Assembly: GCA_001872315.1 (NCBI GenBank)
Contig: MNVZ01000023.1
Span: 1-36,965, forward strand
Reading direction: 5' to 3'
Origin: Candidatus Pacearchaeota archaeon CG1_02_39_14
GTDB lineage: Archaea; Nanobdellota; Nanobdellia; Pacearchaeales; GW2011-AR1
Length of the DNA stretch: 36,965 bases
In this document: positions 18,072 through 26,301 of the stretch, in pieces
How positions within the stretch are numbered: the stretch's first letter is position 1
How the letters are laid out: every line of letters begins with the position of its first letter
Program-made: the position numbers and the translations under genes
The notes under the pieces: generated by a model
Databases searched by the model: none
Told to the model about the DNA's origin: nothing
Seen by the model: only the letters and a program-made list of their open reading frames with translations

Positions 18072-18936
18072 ATTTGTTGTTAAAACTATTCCCTGATACT
18101 GCTCCTGGTATGTCGAGCCAGTCTTTTTTTGTTCTTACTTTTTCATTTAAAGCCCATACGGATTCAAGAAGATGCGGCCTGTATCCCTTCTCTCTGGCAA
18201 GATAGATAAGGGCATTTATATCTTTTGGAAGGCATTTCCCTCCAAAGCCGAGATCTCCATCAGGACCAGGAACATTGATGTTGGTTGCCATATTTTCATG
18301 GAATAGCATGGCTTCTTTAACAACATTATAATCTATTCCAAGTGAAGAGCAAATCTGGTAAAGTTCATTCGCAACTGAAACCTGGGAAGCAAGCATTGCA
18401 TTGGTTGCATATTTTATCATTTCTGCCGTTTTTCTGTCTACAATGATATATCTAGCATCAGGAAAAAGCGGCTTGTAGACATCTAAAAGCTTTTTTTGGC
18501 TCTCTTCATCTTCCACGCCAATAACAACGTGTTTTGTGTGATTCATATCTTCTAGGGCTCTTCTTTCTGTGAGAAATTCAGGATTAAAAGCAAATTTAAA
18601 ATCATATTCCCTGGCGAACTTGTCCGTCGTGCCTGAAACAGCAGTGGAACGAATTACAATTAAAACTTTTTTCTTATCCTTTTTATTCTCCTCGAAAGAG
18701 TGATTTAGAAGATTTAAGGCATCATAGATATAATTGTAATCTATTTCTCCACTTATTTTCATTGGGGTTGGAACAGAAACGAAAATGACCTCTGAATTTT
18801 TAACAAGCTCGGTTAAATGCTCTTGTGAATTATAAGGCCCCTTGTATTTGTCATATGGATATATCTTATGCTTTTTCTCCATAACTTGGGCAGTTGTCTT
18901 CCCTATAATTCCCATTCCCATCATCCCAATGTTCAT
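18061..18936 (-). CDS. UDP-glucose/GDP-mannose dehydrogenase family protein, short form
   Basis: MNIGMMGMGIIG, SVPTPM, FNPEFLTERRA, GFGGKCLPKD catalytic-Cys motif; C-terminal nucleotide-binding domain absent. Confidence 0.8.
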   Translation of the reverse strand: MNIGMMGMGIIGKTTAQVMEKKHKIYPYDKYKGPYNSQEHLTELVKNSEVIFVSVPTPMKISGEIDYNYIYDALNLLNHSFEENKKDKKKVLIVIRSTAVSGTTDKFAREYDFKFAFNPEFLTERRALEDMNHTKHVVIGVEDEESQKKLLDVYKPLFPDARYIIVDRKTAEMIKYATNAMLASQVSVANELYQICSSLGIDYNVVKEAMLFHENMATNINVPGPDGDLGFGGKCLPKDINALIYLAREKGYRPHLLESVWALNEKVRTKKDWLDIPGAVSGNSFNNKSND

Positions 18937-20441
18937 TTTTTATCCTCTATTTTCCTTATTATCTCTGCGAAGGCAGGTCTGGAGATGAAGACTCCTGCTG
19001 TAATTCCGATTATAGAAGTTATTGCAAATCCCTTGAACAATCCTGCTCCCGCCCAGTACAAAGGAAGCAAAGCCACCATGGAGGTTAGATAAGCAGTCAT
19101 AACAACAAAAAGCGCCCTCTTCATTCTTTCTTTTATTGAAGTCTCTTTTCCTGTTCTCGCCTCATCCATTATTACTATCTGGTCATCTATCCCTGTTCCG
19201 ATTGTTGCAAGGATTCCTGCTATTGAAGGTAGGTCTAGGTTCCAGTTTATGAAAGATGCCACTCCTAAGATTATTGCAATTTCCGAAAGCGAGATTGACA
19301 AGAGAAGAATTGACGATTTGAAATTTCTGTATCTTATCAGGATTACAACTCCGACTGCAAGGATTGCAGAAAATCCCCCAAGAAGAATCAGGTAAATGAA
19401 TTCATCTCCAAGAAGAGGAGAGATTGTATCAAGTTTTACTATGTTGAGCTTAAAAGGAAGGCTTCCAGTAATAAGAACAGTCTGGAGATGATTCATGTCA
19501 CTCTGTGTATTTCTGAATGCTTCTTCCTGAGTTGCCCCCTGTCCTGATCCCTGTATTGAAATCTGTGTTGTCTCTCTTCCCTTCAATCCCGAACTTATTT
19601 TCAGACTATCAACTTCCACATCATCGAGAAATAGGAAAAGGTCTTCCTGAAGATACTGCCCTGTCGAGTCGAGAGGAATTCCTGCCGTAATATCTGCATG
19701 CCTTTTTGCCGCCTCAGCACTTAAGAAGACAGAAAACTGGAAGTTGCAGGCGTAGCCCCCCTCTACCTGAAAGCACGAAGTTATAGCTGCACAAGTCGCA
19801 TCATTTCTGCAAACATCAACTATGTCTCTTTCCCCTCCGATAAAAACAGTCTGGTTCTTTATCTTTGCCTCGAACTTGCCCTGCTTTGAAACTAATTCCT
19901 CCAAATCTGTTGGCGTCGCTCCTGCAACTTCAACAAGCATGAACTGATTTCCTGACAAATCCCTGACGGGTTTTATCTGCACATCTGAAATACCAAAAAT
20001 GTTAAACCTGTTCTGGCTTATTTCTATCAAATCCTGAAGCTGCGTATCTGTCAGAGTTTCTTCAGGCTGAATCAGAGCACGCGCTCCTCCTCTGATATCC
20101 AGACCCGTCTTAATGTTTGTACTTGGGACATCCTGAACAACAATCTCCGGAGAGCTGTTTGTGAATAATATGAAACTCCCCTGGTCTGTAACAAAATCTA
20201 TTCTTCTCTCTTCTTGAGAAGGAAATAAAGAAGAAATAATTTCCCCATAATCCTCAAAAGAGGATATTTCTTTTTCATTAATCTGTTTTATTATCTGGCC
20301 CTGCCTTAACCCCTGTTCAAAGGCCTGGGAATCTGCATCAACCGACTTGATTAGTGCCCCTGATTGAAAAGAAGGCTTTATTGCCAGTAATGCAAGAATA
20401 ACTGCGATTATTAGTATCCATGTCCTTATTCCTATTTTCAT
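18933..20441 (-). CDS. secD: Protein-export protein SecD, with PDZ-like N-terminal insertion
   Basis: TGLDIRGGARALIQPE, C-terminal TM block GILATIGTGIDDQIVIMDEA. Confidence 0.9.
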   Translation of the reverse strand: MKIGIRTWILIIAVILALLAIKPSFQSGALIKSVDADSQAFEQGLRQGQIIKQINEKEISSFEDYGEIISSLFPSQEERRIDFVTDQGSFILFTNSSPEIVVQDVPSTNIKTGLDIRGGARALIQPEETLTDTQLQDLIEISQNRFNIFGISDVQIKPVRDLSGNQFMLVEVAGATPTDLEELVSKQGKFEAKIKNQTVFIGGERDIVDVCRNDATCAAITSCFQVEGGYACNFQFSVFLSAEAAKRHADITAGIPLDSTGQYLQEDLFLFLDDVEVDSLKISSGLKGRETTQISIQGSGQGATQEEAFRNTQSDMNHLQTVLITGSLPFKLNIVKLDTISPLLGDEFIYLILLGGFSAILAVGVVILIRYRNFKSSILLLSISLSEIAIILGVASFINWNLDLPSIAGILATIGTGIDDQIVIMDEARTGKETSIKERMKRALFVVMTAYLTSMVALLPLYWAGAGLFKGFAITSIIGITAGVFISRPAFAEIIRKIEDKK

Positions 20442-21340
20442 TGTATTCCTTTAGCCTCCGCATACCATTTCAGGATTGAAGCGTTTGTTATCCATGTATT
20501 AAAGATATCAAATCCAAGCCCTATCAGAAGAACCGTGAAAATCTGCCTGAGTACATCAGAGAAAGTGTAAATTACTATAAGAGCAACGAGAACTGCTATC
20601 AATGAGGTGAGGGTCATAGTAAGCCCCGTTTTGAGAGCCCCGTACATTCTTGAATTCAACGATTCCCCTTTCTTCCTTAGCACTCTTGTTGTCAGGAGTA
20701 TGTCCGTATCAACCGAATAACCAATCAGCATCAGAAGAGCCACAATTCCTCCGGTAGATAAACTTATTCCAAGAAGATTGAGAAGAGCGATAGTCATCAC
20801 AATATCAGCAAATGCTGAAAGAATCACTGCAAGGCTTGGAACAGGCGTCCTGAAAATTATGAATACCACTAAAGCCATGAAAATAAAAGCAAGAATCATA
20901 GCAAACTTAAGTTGGGCGTAAAACCCTTCTGAAATTGTTGATCCTGTGAACTCAACAGAAGAATTTTCGGTGTTTAAAGAATAACCAAGATAAGATTCCA
21001 GAGCTGGACTTATCTCTCCAGGATCCGCGGAAGTCTCCACAAAAAAGCCCTGCTGTTTTCCTGTCCTTAAGTCTGAAATCCCTCTTACCAAAACATCTGG
21101 AAACTGCACAGATAAAAAGTTCCCAAGAGCACCTAAATCCACCTCAGGGTCGAGAACAGTTATAGTTGTTCCTCCTGTAAGAGAAACATCTTTGTAAATC
21201 ACATCTCCATTTTGGGATACAAAATATCCAAGATAACCTACACAAAGAAGAATTAGAATCAAGGATAAAATAAGCATTTTTTTGTAAGTCTTGTCATACC
21301 AGTTCTTTTTTTCTTGCTCAAGCATTAGTTTATACAACAA
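20438..21340 (-). CDS. secF: Protein-export protein SecF
   Basis: KDVSLTGGTTITV, LIGYSVDTDILLTTRVLR; overlaps secD start by 4 bp. Confidence 0.9.
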   Translation of the reverse strand: MLYKLMLEQEKKNWYDKTYKKMLILSLILILLCVGYLGYFVSQNGDVIYKDVSLTGGTTITVLDPEVDLGALGNFLSVQFPDVLVRGISDLRTGKQQGFFVETSADPGEISPALESYLGYSLNTENSSVEFTGSTISEGFYAQLKFAMILAFIFMALVVFIIFRTPVPSLAVILSAFADIVMTIALLNLLGISLSTGGIVALLMLIGYSVDTDILLTTRVLRKKGESLNSRMYGALKTGLTMTLTSLIAVLVALIVIYTFSDVLRQIFTVLLIGLGFDIFNTWITNASILKWYAEAKGIQ

Positions 21341-21364
21341 AAGGGGTTTAAAAACATTAAGAAG

Positions 21365-21435
21365 TGCGCGGGCCGGGAGTCGAACCCGGGCCGTCGCCTT
21401 GGAAGGGCGAAATCATACCGTTAGACCACCCACGC
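21365..21435 (-). tRNA. tRNA-Gly(TCC)
   Basis: GCGTGGG/CCCGCGC acceptor, anticodon loop CTTCCAA, T-arm GGTTCGACTCC; TATA-like GTTTAAAAC upstream. Confidence 0.95.
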
Positions 21436-21477
21436 ATAATATTCTATCGGAAAACTGGTTTTAAACTTTATGTTAAA

Positions 21478-21565
21478 CGCCCGAGACAGGATTTGAACCT
21501 GCGACCCCCACATTGCCCCATATTTTAGGAGTGTGGTGCTCTAATCCAGGCTGAGCTACCCGGGC
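21478..21565 (-). tRNA. tRNA-Arg(CCT) with predicted 12-nt intron at 37/38
   Basis: GCCCGGG/CTCGGGC acceptor; anticodon stem CCACA/TGTGG encloses 19 nt (CTCCTAAAATATGGGGCAA); removing 12 nt leaves CTCCTAA and a 76-nt tRNA. Confidence 0.85.
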
Positions 21566-21566
21566 A

Positions 21567-21651
21567 TGCGGGGAGAAGGATTCGAACCTTCGTAGGCACT
21601 AAGCACACTGGATCTTGAGTCCAGCCCGTTTGACCACTCCGGCATCCCCGC
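21567..21651 (-). tRNA. tRNA-Leu(CAA)
   Basis: GCGGGGA/TCCCCGC acceptor, loop CTCAAGA, long variable arm. Confidence 0.95.
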
Positions 21652-21677
21652 ATTAAAAAGATAGCTAAAAATCAGTT

Positions 21678-22283
21678 TTAAAGGTTTGCTAATATCCTTT
21701 CTGCGACTTCTTCTGCAGAAAGATTTGAAGTGTCTATAACCAAATCTGCTTCAGCCTCCTGATTAAAATAGTCAAATCCGTAAATTCTTTTCCATTCTTC
21801 TCTTTCCTTTTTTTCTTTGGCCATCAGAACTCTCCTTGCGTTCTCCACGCCAAGATTATCCCTAAAATTAATCCTCTCTGCCCTCTTTTCTAAACTTGCC
21901 TTAAGCCAGATTTTCAAGCCCGCATTTGGAATCATATGGACTGCCAATTTTCCTTCAATCACAATATTTCCTATTTCTGCAAGCCTTTTGGGAAGTTCGT
22001 CAATGGTTTCATGAAAGATTTTGCTTTTTCCAAGATTGGTGTCCCAGATATTCATGGCTGCATGGGAATCATTATCATTTGAAAAGTCAGGTATGGATAT
22101 TCCTTTCTCCAGACAGAGCTGGTGAAAGATGGGATAATAGTGTTGGCTTTTGTAAGTTCCTTTCCCTATGTCTTTAAAGAGCTGCCCTGTACTGAAGTAT
22201 GGAACGCCCAGTTTTTTTGAGATTATTTTAGCTACAAAGGTATTTCCTGAACTTGGCTGGCCTGAAATGGCTATTGTTGGCAT
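21678..22283 (-). CDS. cmk: Cytidylate kinase
   Basis: MPTIAISGQPSSGNTFVAKIISKKLGVPYFSTGQLF; ERINFRDN. Confidence 0.8.
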   Translation of the reverse strand: MPTIAISGQPSSGNTFVAKIISKKLGVPYFSTGQLFKDIGKGTYKSQHYYPIFHQLCLEKGISIPDFSNDNDSHAAMNIWDTNLGKSKIFHETIDELPKRLAEIGNIVIEGKLAVHMIPNAGLKIWLKASLEKRAERINFRDNLGVENARRVLMAKEKKEREEWKRIYGFDYFNQEAEADLVIDTSNLSAEEVAERILANL

Positions 22284-22300
22284 TATCTTGAAAGAGAAAC

Positions 22301-22310
22301 ATTTTTAAAT
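22301..22310 (+). promoter_or_regulatory. TATA box for 5S rRNA
   Basis: atttttaaat about 25 bp upstream of the 5S 5' end, preceded by purine-rich gagaaac. Confidence 0.6.
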
Positions 22311-22330
22311 AACTTTTCTCAGGGATAATT

Positions 22331-22442
22331 GAAGACGGCCATAGTAATGGGGAAACACCTGTTCCCTTTCCGAACACAGAAGTTAAGCCCACTACGTCTG
22401 CTCTTAGTCTCCGACAAGAGGCGAACCGCAGATGCTGTCTTC
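22331..22442 (+). rRNA. rrf: 5S rRNA
   Basis: CACCTGTTCCCTTTCCGAACACAGAAGTTAAGCCC core; 9-bp terminal helix GAAGACGGC/GCTGTCTTC. Confidence 0.93.
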
Positions 22443-22477
22443 GTTTATTTTTTATAGTATTGTTTCTTGGATTAATC

Positions 22478-22921
22478 ATGGCAATGAAATATCTTTATCA
22501 TGGTAGCGCAGGCAGGATAAAAGGAAAAAAACTTCTTCCAAAAAAACCAAAAGATTTGGAAAATAATCCTGAAAATCTCATACGGGGGGTATATGCCACA
22601 GATATTAGGGAATTAGCTATAGGAATGGCATTGATATCCTGCAAGGGCGTACTTGCCTCTGGAATCAACTTTGAAAAAGGCAGGGCAAAGGGAATTATTT
22701 ATGGAGGGTGGCCCAATCAGAAATCTTTTTTTCTTTATACGCTATCCTCGCAAGGATTTAAGCAGAGTAGAGGGATAAAAAATCAGTTTGTATCAAGACA
22801 TTCTGTGATAATAAAAAGAGAAGAGGAACTGCGGGTTTCAGATTATATCCGATTAATAAGGAAGGCTAACAAAAAAGAGCTGGATAAGTTCAAGAAAAAA
22901 TATCCTGATGTGATGCTATGA
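22478..22921 (+). CDS. Hypothetical protein, possible ADP-ribosyltransferase-like fold
   Basis: MAMKYLYHGSAGRIKGKKLLPKKP...GVYATDIRELAIGMAL; start moved to ATG 22478 from the TTG of the ORF track. Confidence 0.6.
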   Translation: MAMKYLYHGSAGRIKGKKLLPKKPKDLENNPENLIRGVYATDIRELAIGMALISCKGVLASGINFEKGRAKGIIYGGWPNQKSFFLYTLSSQGFKQSRGIKNQFVSRHSVIIKREEELRVSDYIRLIRKANKKELDKFKKKYPDVML

Positions 22922-23175
22922 AAAAAGAGTTATCCAAGGCAGATGCGAAAAAAGCTATGGAGGATTATTTTTCCTCTGGTAAATTATCGGCTGAAAGAAC
23001 GAGAAAGATGAAGAGGCTGGCTATGAAATATAAAATCTCCCTGAAAGATTACAGGAAGAAATTCTGCAAGAAATGTTTTTCTGATTTGCAGAAAGGCAAA
23101 ATCAGGATAACAAAAAACTATAAGACTATTGAATGTAAAGAATGCGGATACAAGAACAGATGGAAATTAAACTAA
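22918..23175 (+). CDS. rnp4: Ribonuclease P protein component 4 (Rpp21/Rpr2)
   Basis: 85 aa; ARRT-like basic helix then CKKC...CKEC zinc ribbon. Confidence 0.8.
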   Translation: MKKELSKADAKKAMEDYFSSGKLSAERTRKMKRLAMKYKISLKDYRKKFCKKCFSDLQKGKIRITKNYKTIECKECGYKNRWKLN

Positions 23176-23636
23176 ATATCCCTGTTTCCTGTAATTAAGG
23201 CTATTTCTTCTGCGTATTCTTTTGATTTATCAAAAAAGTGACTGCGGAGAAGGAGGTAGTCAGATATTTCTGGGCCCCTAAACTCACCTTTTCTTCCTGG
23301 TATGGGTCTTGGACATTCCCAGGAATGACGAATTACTATAGGGTCTACTCCTTGGTTTGCAAAGAAATCTCCCTTCTTAAGAGAATAATCCACTTCTTCA
23401 AATGATGGATAAACAACCATTATCATCCGAGGATACCTTCCTTTTAACCTTCCTGTGAAGAAGAATTCCAGAATCGCATCTGAACCTCCAGGAACAACTA
23501 ATCCTTCTATATGAGCAGAGAGCAATTCGGCAGATCTTTTTTTACTTGGGGGTTCTATAATTTTTATTCTGGCAAGATTTTCCAGTTTCGGATTATTTAA
23601 ATCCGGTCTGTAAACCAATCTAGAAACTCCTTCCAT
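23172..23636 (-). CDS. Hypothetical protein
   Basis: 154 aa ORF convergent with rnp4, 4-bp overlap; no recognised motif. Confidence 0.5.
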   Translation of the reverse strand: MEGVSRLVYRPDLNNPKLENLARIKIIEPPSKKRSAELLSAHIEGLVVPGGSDAILEFFFTGRLKGRYPRMIMVVYPSFEEVDYSLKKGDFFANQGVDPIVIRHSWECPRPIPGRKGEFRGPEISDYLLLRSHFFDKSKEYAEEIALITGNRDI

Positions 23637-23677
23637 AAAATTGACTTAATCCGGGGTTTAAGAAATTAGTTGTTCTA

Positions 23678-23875
23678 TCAGGATTTCTTGAATTTACTTA
23701 TTTCAGGAAGCATATCGGCATGACCCAAAAGTGCAGACCTGCAGCAATACCTCTGCAATCCAAGATCATTTAGAACTCTTCCGGCTTCTTCCCCGGCCTC
23801 TGTCCTTCTCTTGTATTCTTCCCATAGCTGGGCAATTGGCTTACCACAGGAAAAACATCTGACTGGAATAATCAT
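23678..23875 (-). CDS. rpoN: DNA-directed RNA polymerase subunit N (Rpb10)
   Basis: MIIPVRCFSCGKPIAQLWEEY...LGLQRYCCRSALLGH. Confidence 0.95.
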   Translation of the reverse strand: MIIPVRCFSCGKPIAQLWEEYKRRTEAGEEAGRVLNDLGLQRYCCRSALLGHADMLPEISKFKKS

Positions 23876-23949
23876 GAAGTTAACTGATAAAAAGGATTTT
23901 TAAACGTTTGCCTAGGAAAGTTTATAAAACATTAATCTCTAAACAGGGA

Positions 23950-24126
23950 ATGGCTAAGAGGTGTGTGTATTGTTCAAAAGAAATATCGCAGGAGAGCGTT
24001 GTAGATGTCTGCGACAGATGCGGGCTTGGCGTCTGGGGCGATAGGATGTTTAATGCGATAAAGCAGAATATGCAGGGCATGAAGGACAAGGGCAACCTAT
24101 ACCAAGGATCTGTGACAGATAACTGA
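23950..24126 (+). CDS. Small C4 zinc-finger protein
   Basis: MAKRCVYCSKEISQESVVDVCDRCGLGVWGDRMF; start moved to ATG 23950 downstream of TATA-like tttataaaac. Confidence 0.65.
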   Translation: MAKRCVYCSKEISQESVVDVCDRCGLGVWGDRMFNAIKQNMQGMKDKGNLYQGSVTDN

Positions 24127-24166
24127 TTCTGCAAAGCTTTTTAAACTGGTATTTTTAAATAAAACT

Positions 24167-24430
24167 ATGCTTAAACATAAAAGAATCAGAGAAAGGGGAA
24201 AAGTTTCTTTCATGAAATTTTTCCAGAAATTCAATGAAGGCGATTTTGTAGCTGTTGCCAGGGAACTTAACCAGGGAGCTGGATTTCCAAAGAGGATTCA
24301 GGGAAGAACAGGAAGAGTAATAGCAAAGAGAGGAATGGCCTATGTTGTTGAAATAAATGACTTTGCCAAGCCGAAACAATATATTATTAAGCCCGTGCAC
24401 CTTAAAAAAATAGAGGTTACAAAGAAATGA
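24167..24430 (+). CDS. rpl21e: Ribosomal protein eL21
   Basis: GDFVAVARELNQGAGFPKRIQGRTGRVIAKRGMAYVVEI. Confidence 0.9.
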   Translation: MLKHKRIRERGKVSFMKFFQKFNEGDFVAVARELNQGAGFPKRIQGRTGRVIAKRGMAYVVEINDFAKPKQYIIKPVHLKKIEVTKK

Positions 24431-24729
24431 GAGTAATGGATATGATTCCTGTGCACCTTGCGGATGTAAAAGAGCTAGCTGGGGATGTAGATGAGAAAAA
24501 GAGCCTTAAGGATTATCTTAAGAAATTTGGAAAACTCGACAAGAAGAAATCTGATGAACTTGCAGAGGAGCTTAGAGAGCTTAAGAACCTAAAGATTAAG
24601 GAAGAGGATATAATGAAAATTGTAGACTTCCTTCCAAAAGACACGGAATCTGTAAATAAAATTTTCAAGGATGTTTCCTTGGACGAGAAGGAGGCAAATG
24701 ACGTCGTGGAAATTGTCAGGAGATATTGA
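24427..24729 (+). CDS. rpoF: DNA-directed RNA polymerase subunit F (Rpb4)
   Basis: Helical Rpb4-like sequence between eL21 and DUF655, the usual archaeal order. Confidence 0.85.
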   Translation: MRVMDMIPVHLADVKELAGDVDEKKSLKDYLKKFGKLDKKKSDELAEELRELKNLKIKEEDIMKIVDFLPKDTESVNKIFKDVSLDEKEANDVVEIVRRY

Positions 24730-25271
24730 AAATGATGCAGAAAAAAGACGATTATGCGTTCGTGCTAGATTACTTACCCTATGGTTATCCCTTAGAGGGA
24801 AAAATGACTCCTCTAGTCCAGGCTATAGGTGAACAGCATTTATCTCTACTTGAGCTTGTCCCAAGCAAAGGCGTGAGTTTTACAATAAATGAAAAAGTTT
24901 ATATAGGCCCGGAGAAGAGAGATAAAATATACTTCATAAGGGGTAGGCTTCCAAAAGAGAAGCTTACTGAAGCTGCGAAGATCCAACTGCAGAAGTTCAT
25001 AGAAAACGTGGTTGCGGAGCAGGAGAAGAAATACCTAGATTTCTTTAACACTGCTCAGGCGATAAACACGAGACTCCACAGGCTGGAGCTTCTGCCAGGT
25101 TTTGGAAAAAAGCACACCAAGGAAATTGTTGAGGCAAGGGAACAAAAGCAGTTCGAGTCCTTTGACGACATCAGAGAGAGGGTGAAGGGAGTCCCTGATC
25201 CAAAGAAGGCGATAGAAAAAAGGATTTGGGAAGAAATAATGGAGAACCCTCGCCAGAGATTGTTCACTTAA
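24726..25271 (+). CDS. DUF655 family protein
   Basis: DYAFVLDYLPYGYP...LELLPGFGKKHTKEIVEAREQKQFESFDDI (HhH). Confidence 0.85.
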   Translation: MKMMQKKDDYAFVLDYLPYGYPLEGKMTPLVQAIGEQHLSLLELVPSKGVSFTINEKVYIGPEKRDKIYFIRGRLPKEKLTEAAKIQLQKFIENVVAEQEKKYLDFFNTAQAINTRLHRLELLPGFGKKHTKEIVEAREQKQFESFDDIRERVKGVPDPKKAIEKRIWEEIMENPRQRLFT

Positions 25272-25272
25272 A

Positions 25273-25770
25273 ATGGCAGAAGAGATAAAGGAAAAGAAAC
25301 CTGAGAGAAGAGAAGAGAAAAACACAGAGGAAACTTTAGTCAGAATTTTTAATAAGGACCTTCCTGGGAGTAAAAATATTTATTCCGGACTTACAAAGAT
25401 AAAAGGAATTTCCTGGGCCGTTTCAAGCGCAATCTGCATAAAGTCAAAAGTTGACAAAGTGAAGAGGATAAGGGACCTTAACAGGGAGGAAATAACAAGA
25501 ATCGAAGAAGTTATGAAAGATTTTAATTTCCCTCACTTTCTGAAAAACAGGCAGAAGGACTTTGACTCCGGGGAAAACAAACACATTCTTGCTGTTGACC
25601 TGGACTTAAGAAATGAATTTGATATAAAGAGACTGAAAAAGATTAAAAGTTATAGGGGAATGAGGCACTCTCTCAAGCTTCCTGTAAGAGGACAGAGAAC
25701 AAGAAGCCACTTCAGAAAGAGTGGAATTGCAGTCGGAGTGAGAAAACCTAAGACAGGAAAGAAGAGCTAA
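25273..25770 (+). CDS. rps13: Ribosomal protein uS13
   Basis: LTKIKGISWAVSSAI...SYRGMRHSLKLPVRGQRTRSHFRK. Confidence 0.93.
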   Translation: MAEEIKEKKPERREEKNTEETLVRIFNKDLPGSKNIYSGLTKIKGISWAVSSAICIKSKVDKVKRIRDLNREEITRIEEVMKDFNFPHFLKNRQKDFDSGENKHILAVDLDLRNEFDIKRLKKIKSYRGMRHSLKLPVRGQRTRSHFRKSGIAVGVRKPKTGKKS

Positions 25771-25773
25771 ACA

Positions 25774-26301
25774 ATGAAGAGAAAACACAAGCTATACGCA
25801 AAACCGAAGAAAAGCTATGATAGTGCGAGAATAAGCGCTGAAAACAAGCTGGTCGCAAAATATGGGCTGAAAAATAAGAGAGAAATCTGGAAGGCGGAAG
25901 CAAGAGTCAATTATTACAGAAGCCGGGCAAAGAGTCTGATTACTGCGGATAGAGACGTACAGCAGGCTTTTTTTGCAAAGCTTAATCTTATAGGCCTTAA
26001 TGTTAACTCAATTGCAGATATCCTTGCGCTTACAAAAGAAGATTTTCTTAAGAGAAGATTGTCTACAATCGTTTCCGGAAAAGGCCTGGCAGATACTCCA
26101 AAGCAGGCAAGACAGATGATAGCCCACAAAAGAATCCTTGTTGCAGGAAAGATTGTCAACTCCCCAAGTTATCTTGTGAAAGTTGATGAAGAGACGGATA
26201 TTAAAGTTAAAGAAAAGAAAAAAGTAAAAATTGAAAAAAAGGAAGAAGCTGTTGAAGAAAAGAAGGAAGAGTCAGAGCCAAATGAGGAGGAAGAAAAATG
26301 A
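25774..26301 (+). CDS. rps4: Ribosomal protein uS4 with acidic/Lys-rich C-terminal tail
   Basis: MKRKHKLYAKPKKSYDSARI...RRLSTIVSGKGLADTPKQARQMIAHKRILVAGKIVNSPSYLV. Confidence 0.93.
   Translation: MKRKHKLYAKPKKSYDSARISAENKLVAKYGLKNKREIWKAEARVNYYRSRAKSLITADRDVQQAFFAKLNLIGLNVNSIADILALTKEDFLKRRLSTIVSGKGLADTPKQARQMIAHKRILVAGKIVNSPSYLVKVDEETDIKVKEKKKVKIEKKEEAVEEKKEESEPNEEEEK
26240..26270. repeat. 31-bp perfect direct repeat, copy 1 (3' end of rps4)
   Basis: aggaagaagctgttgaagaaaagaaggaaga, identical to 26341..26371. Confidence 0.95.
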
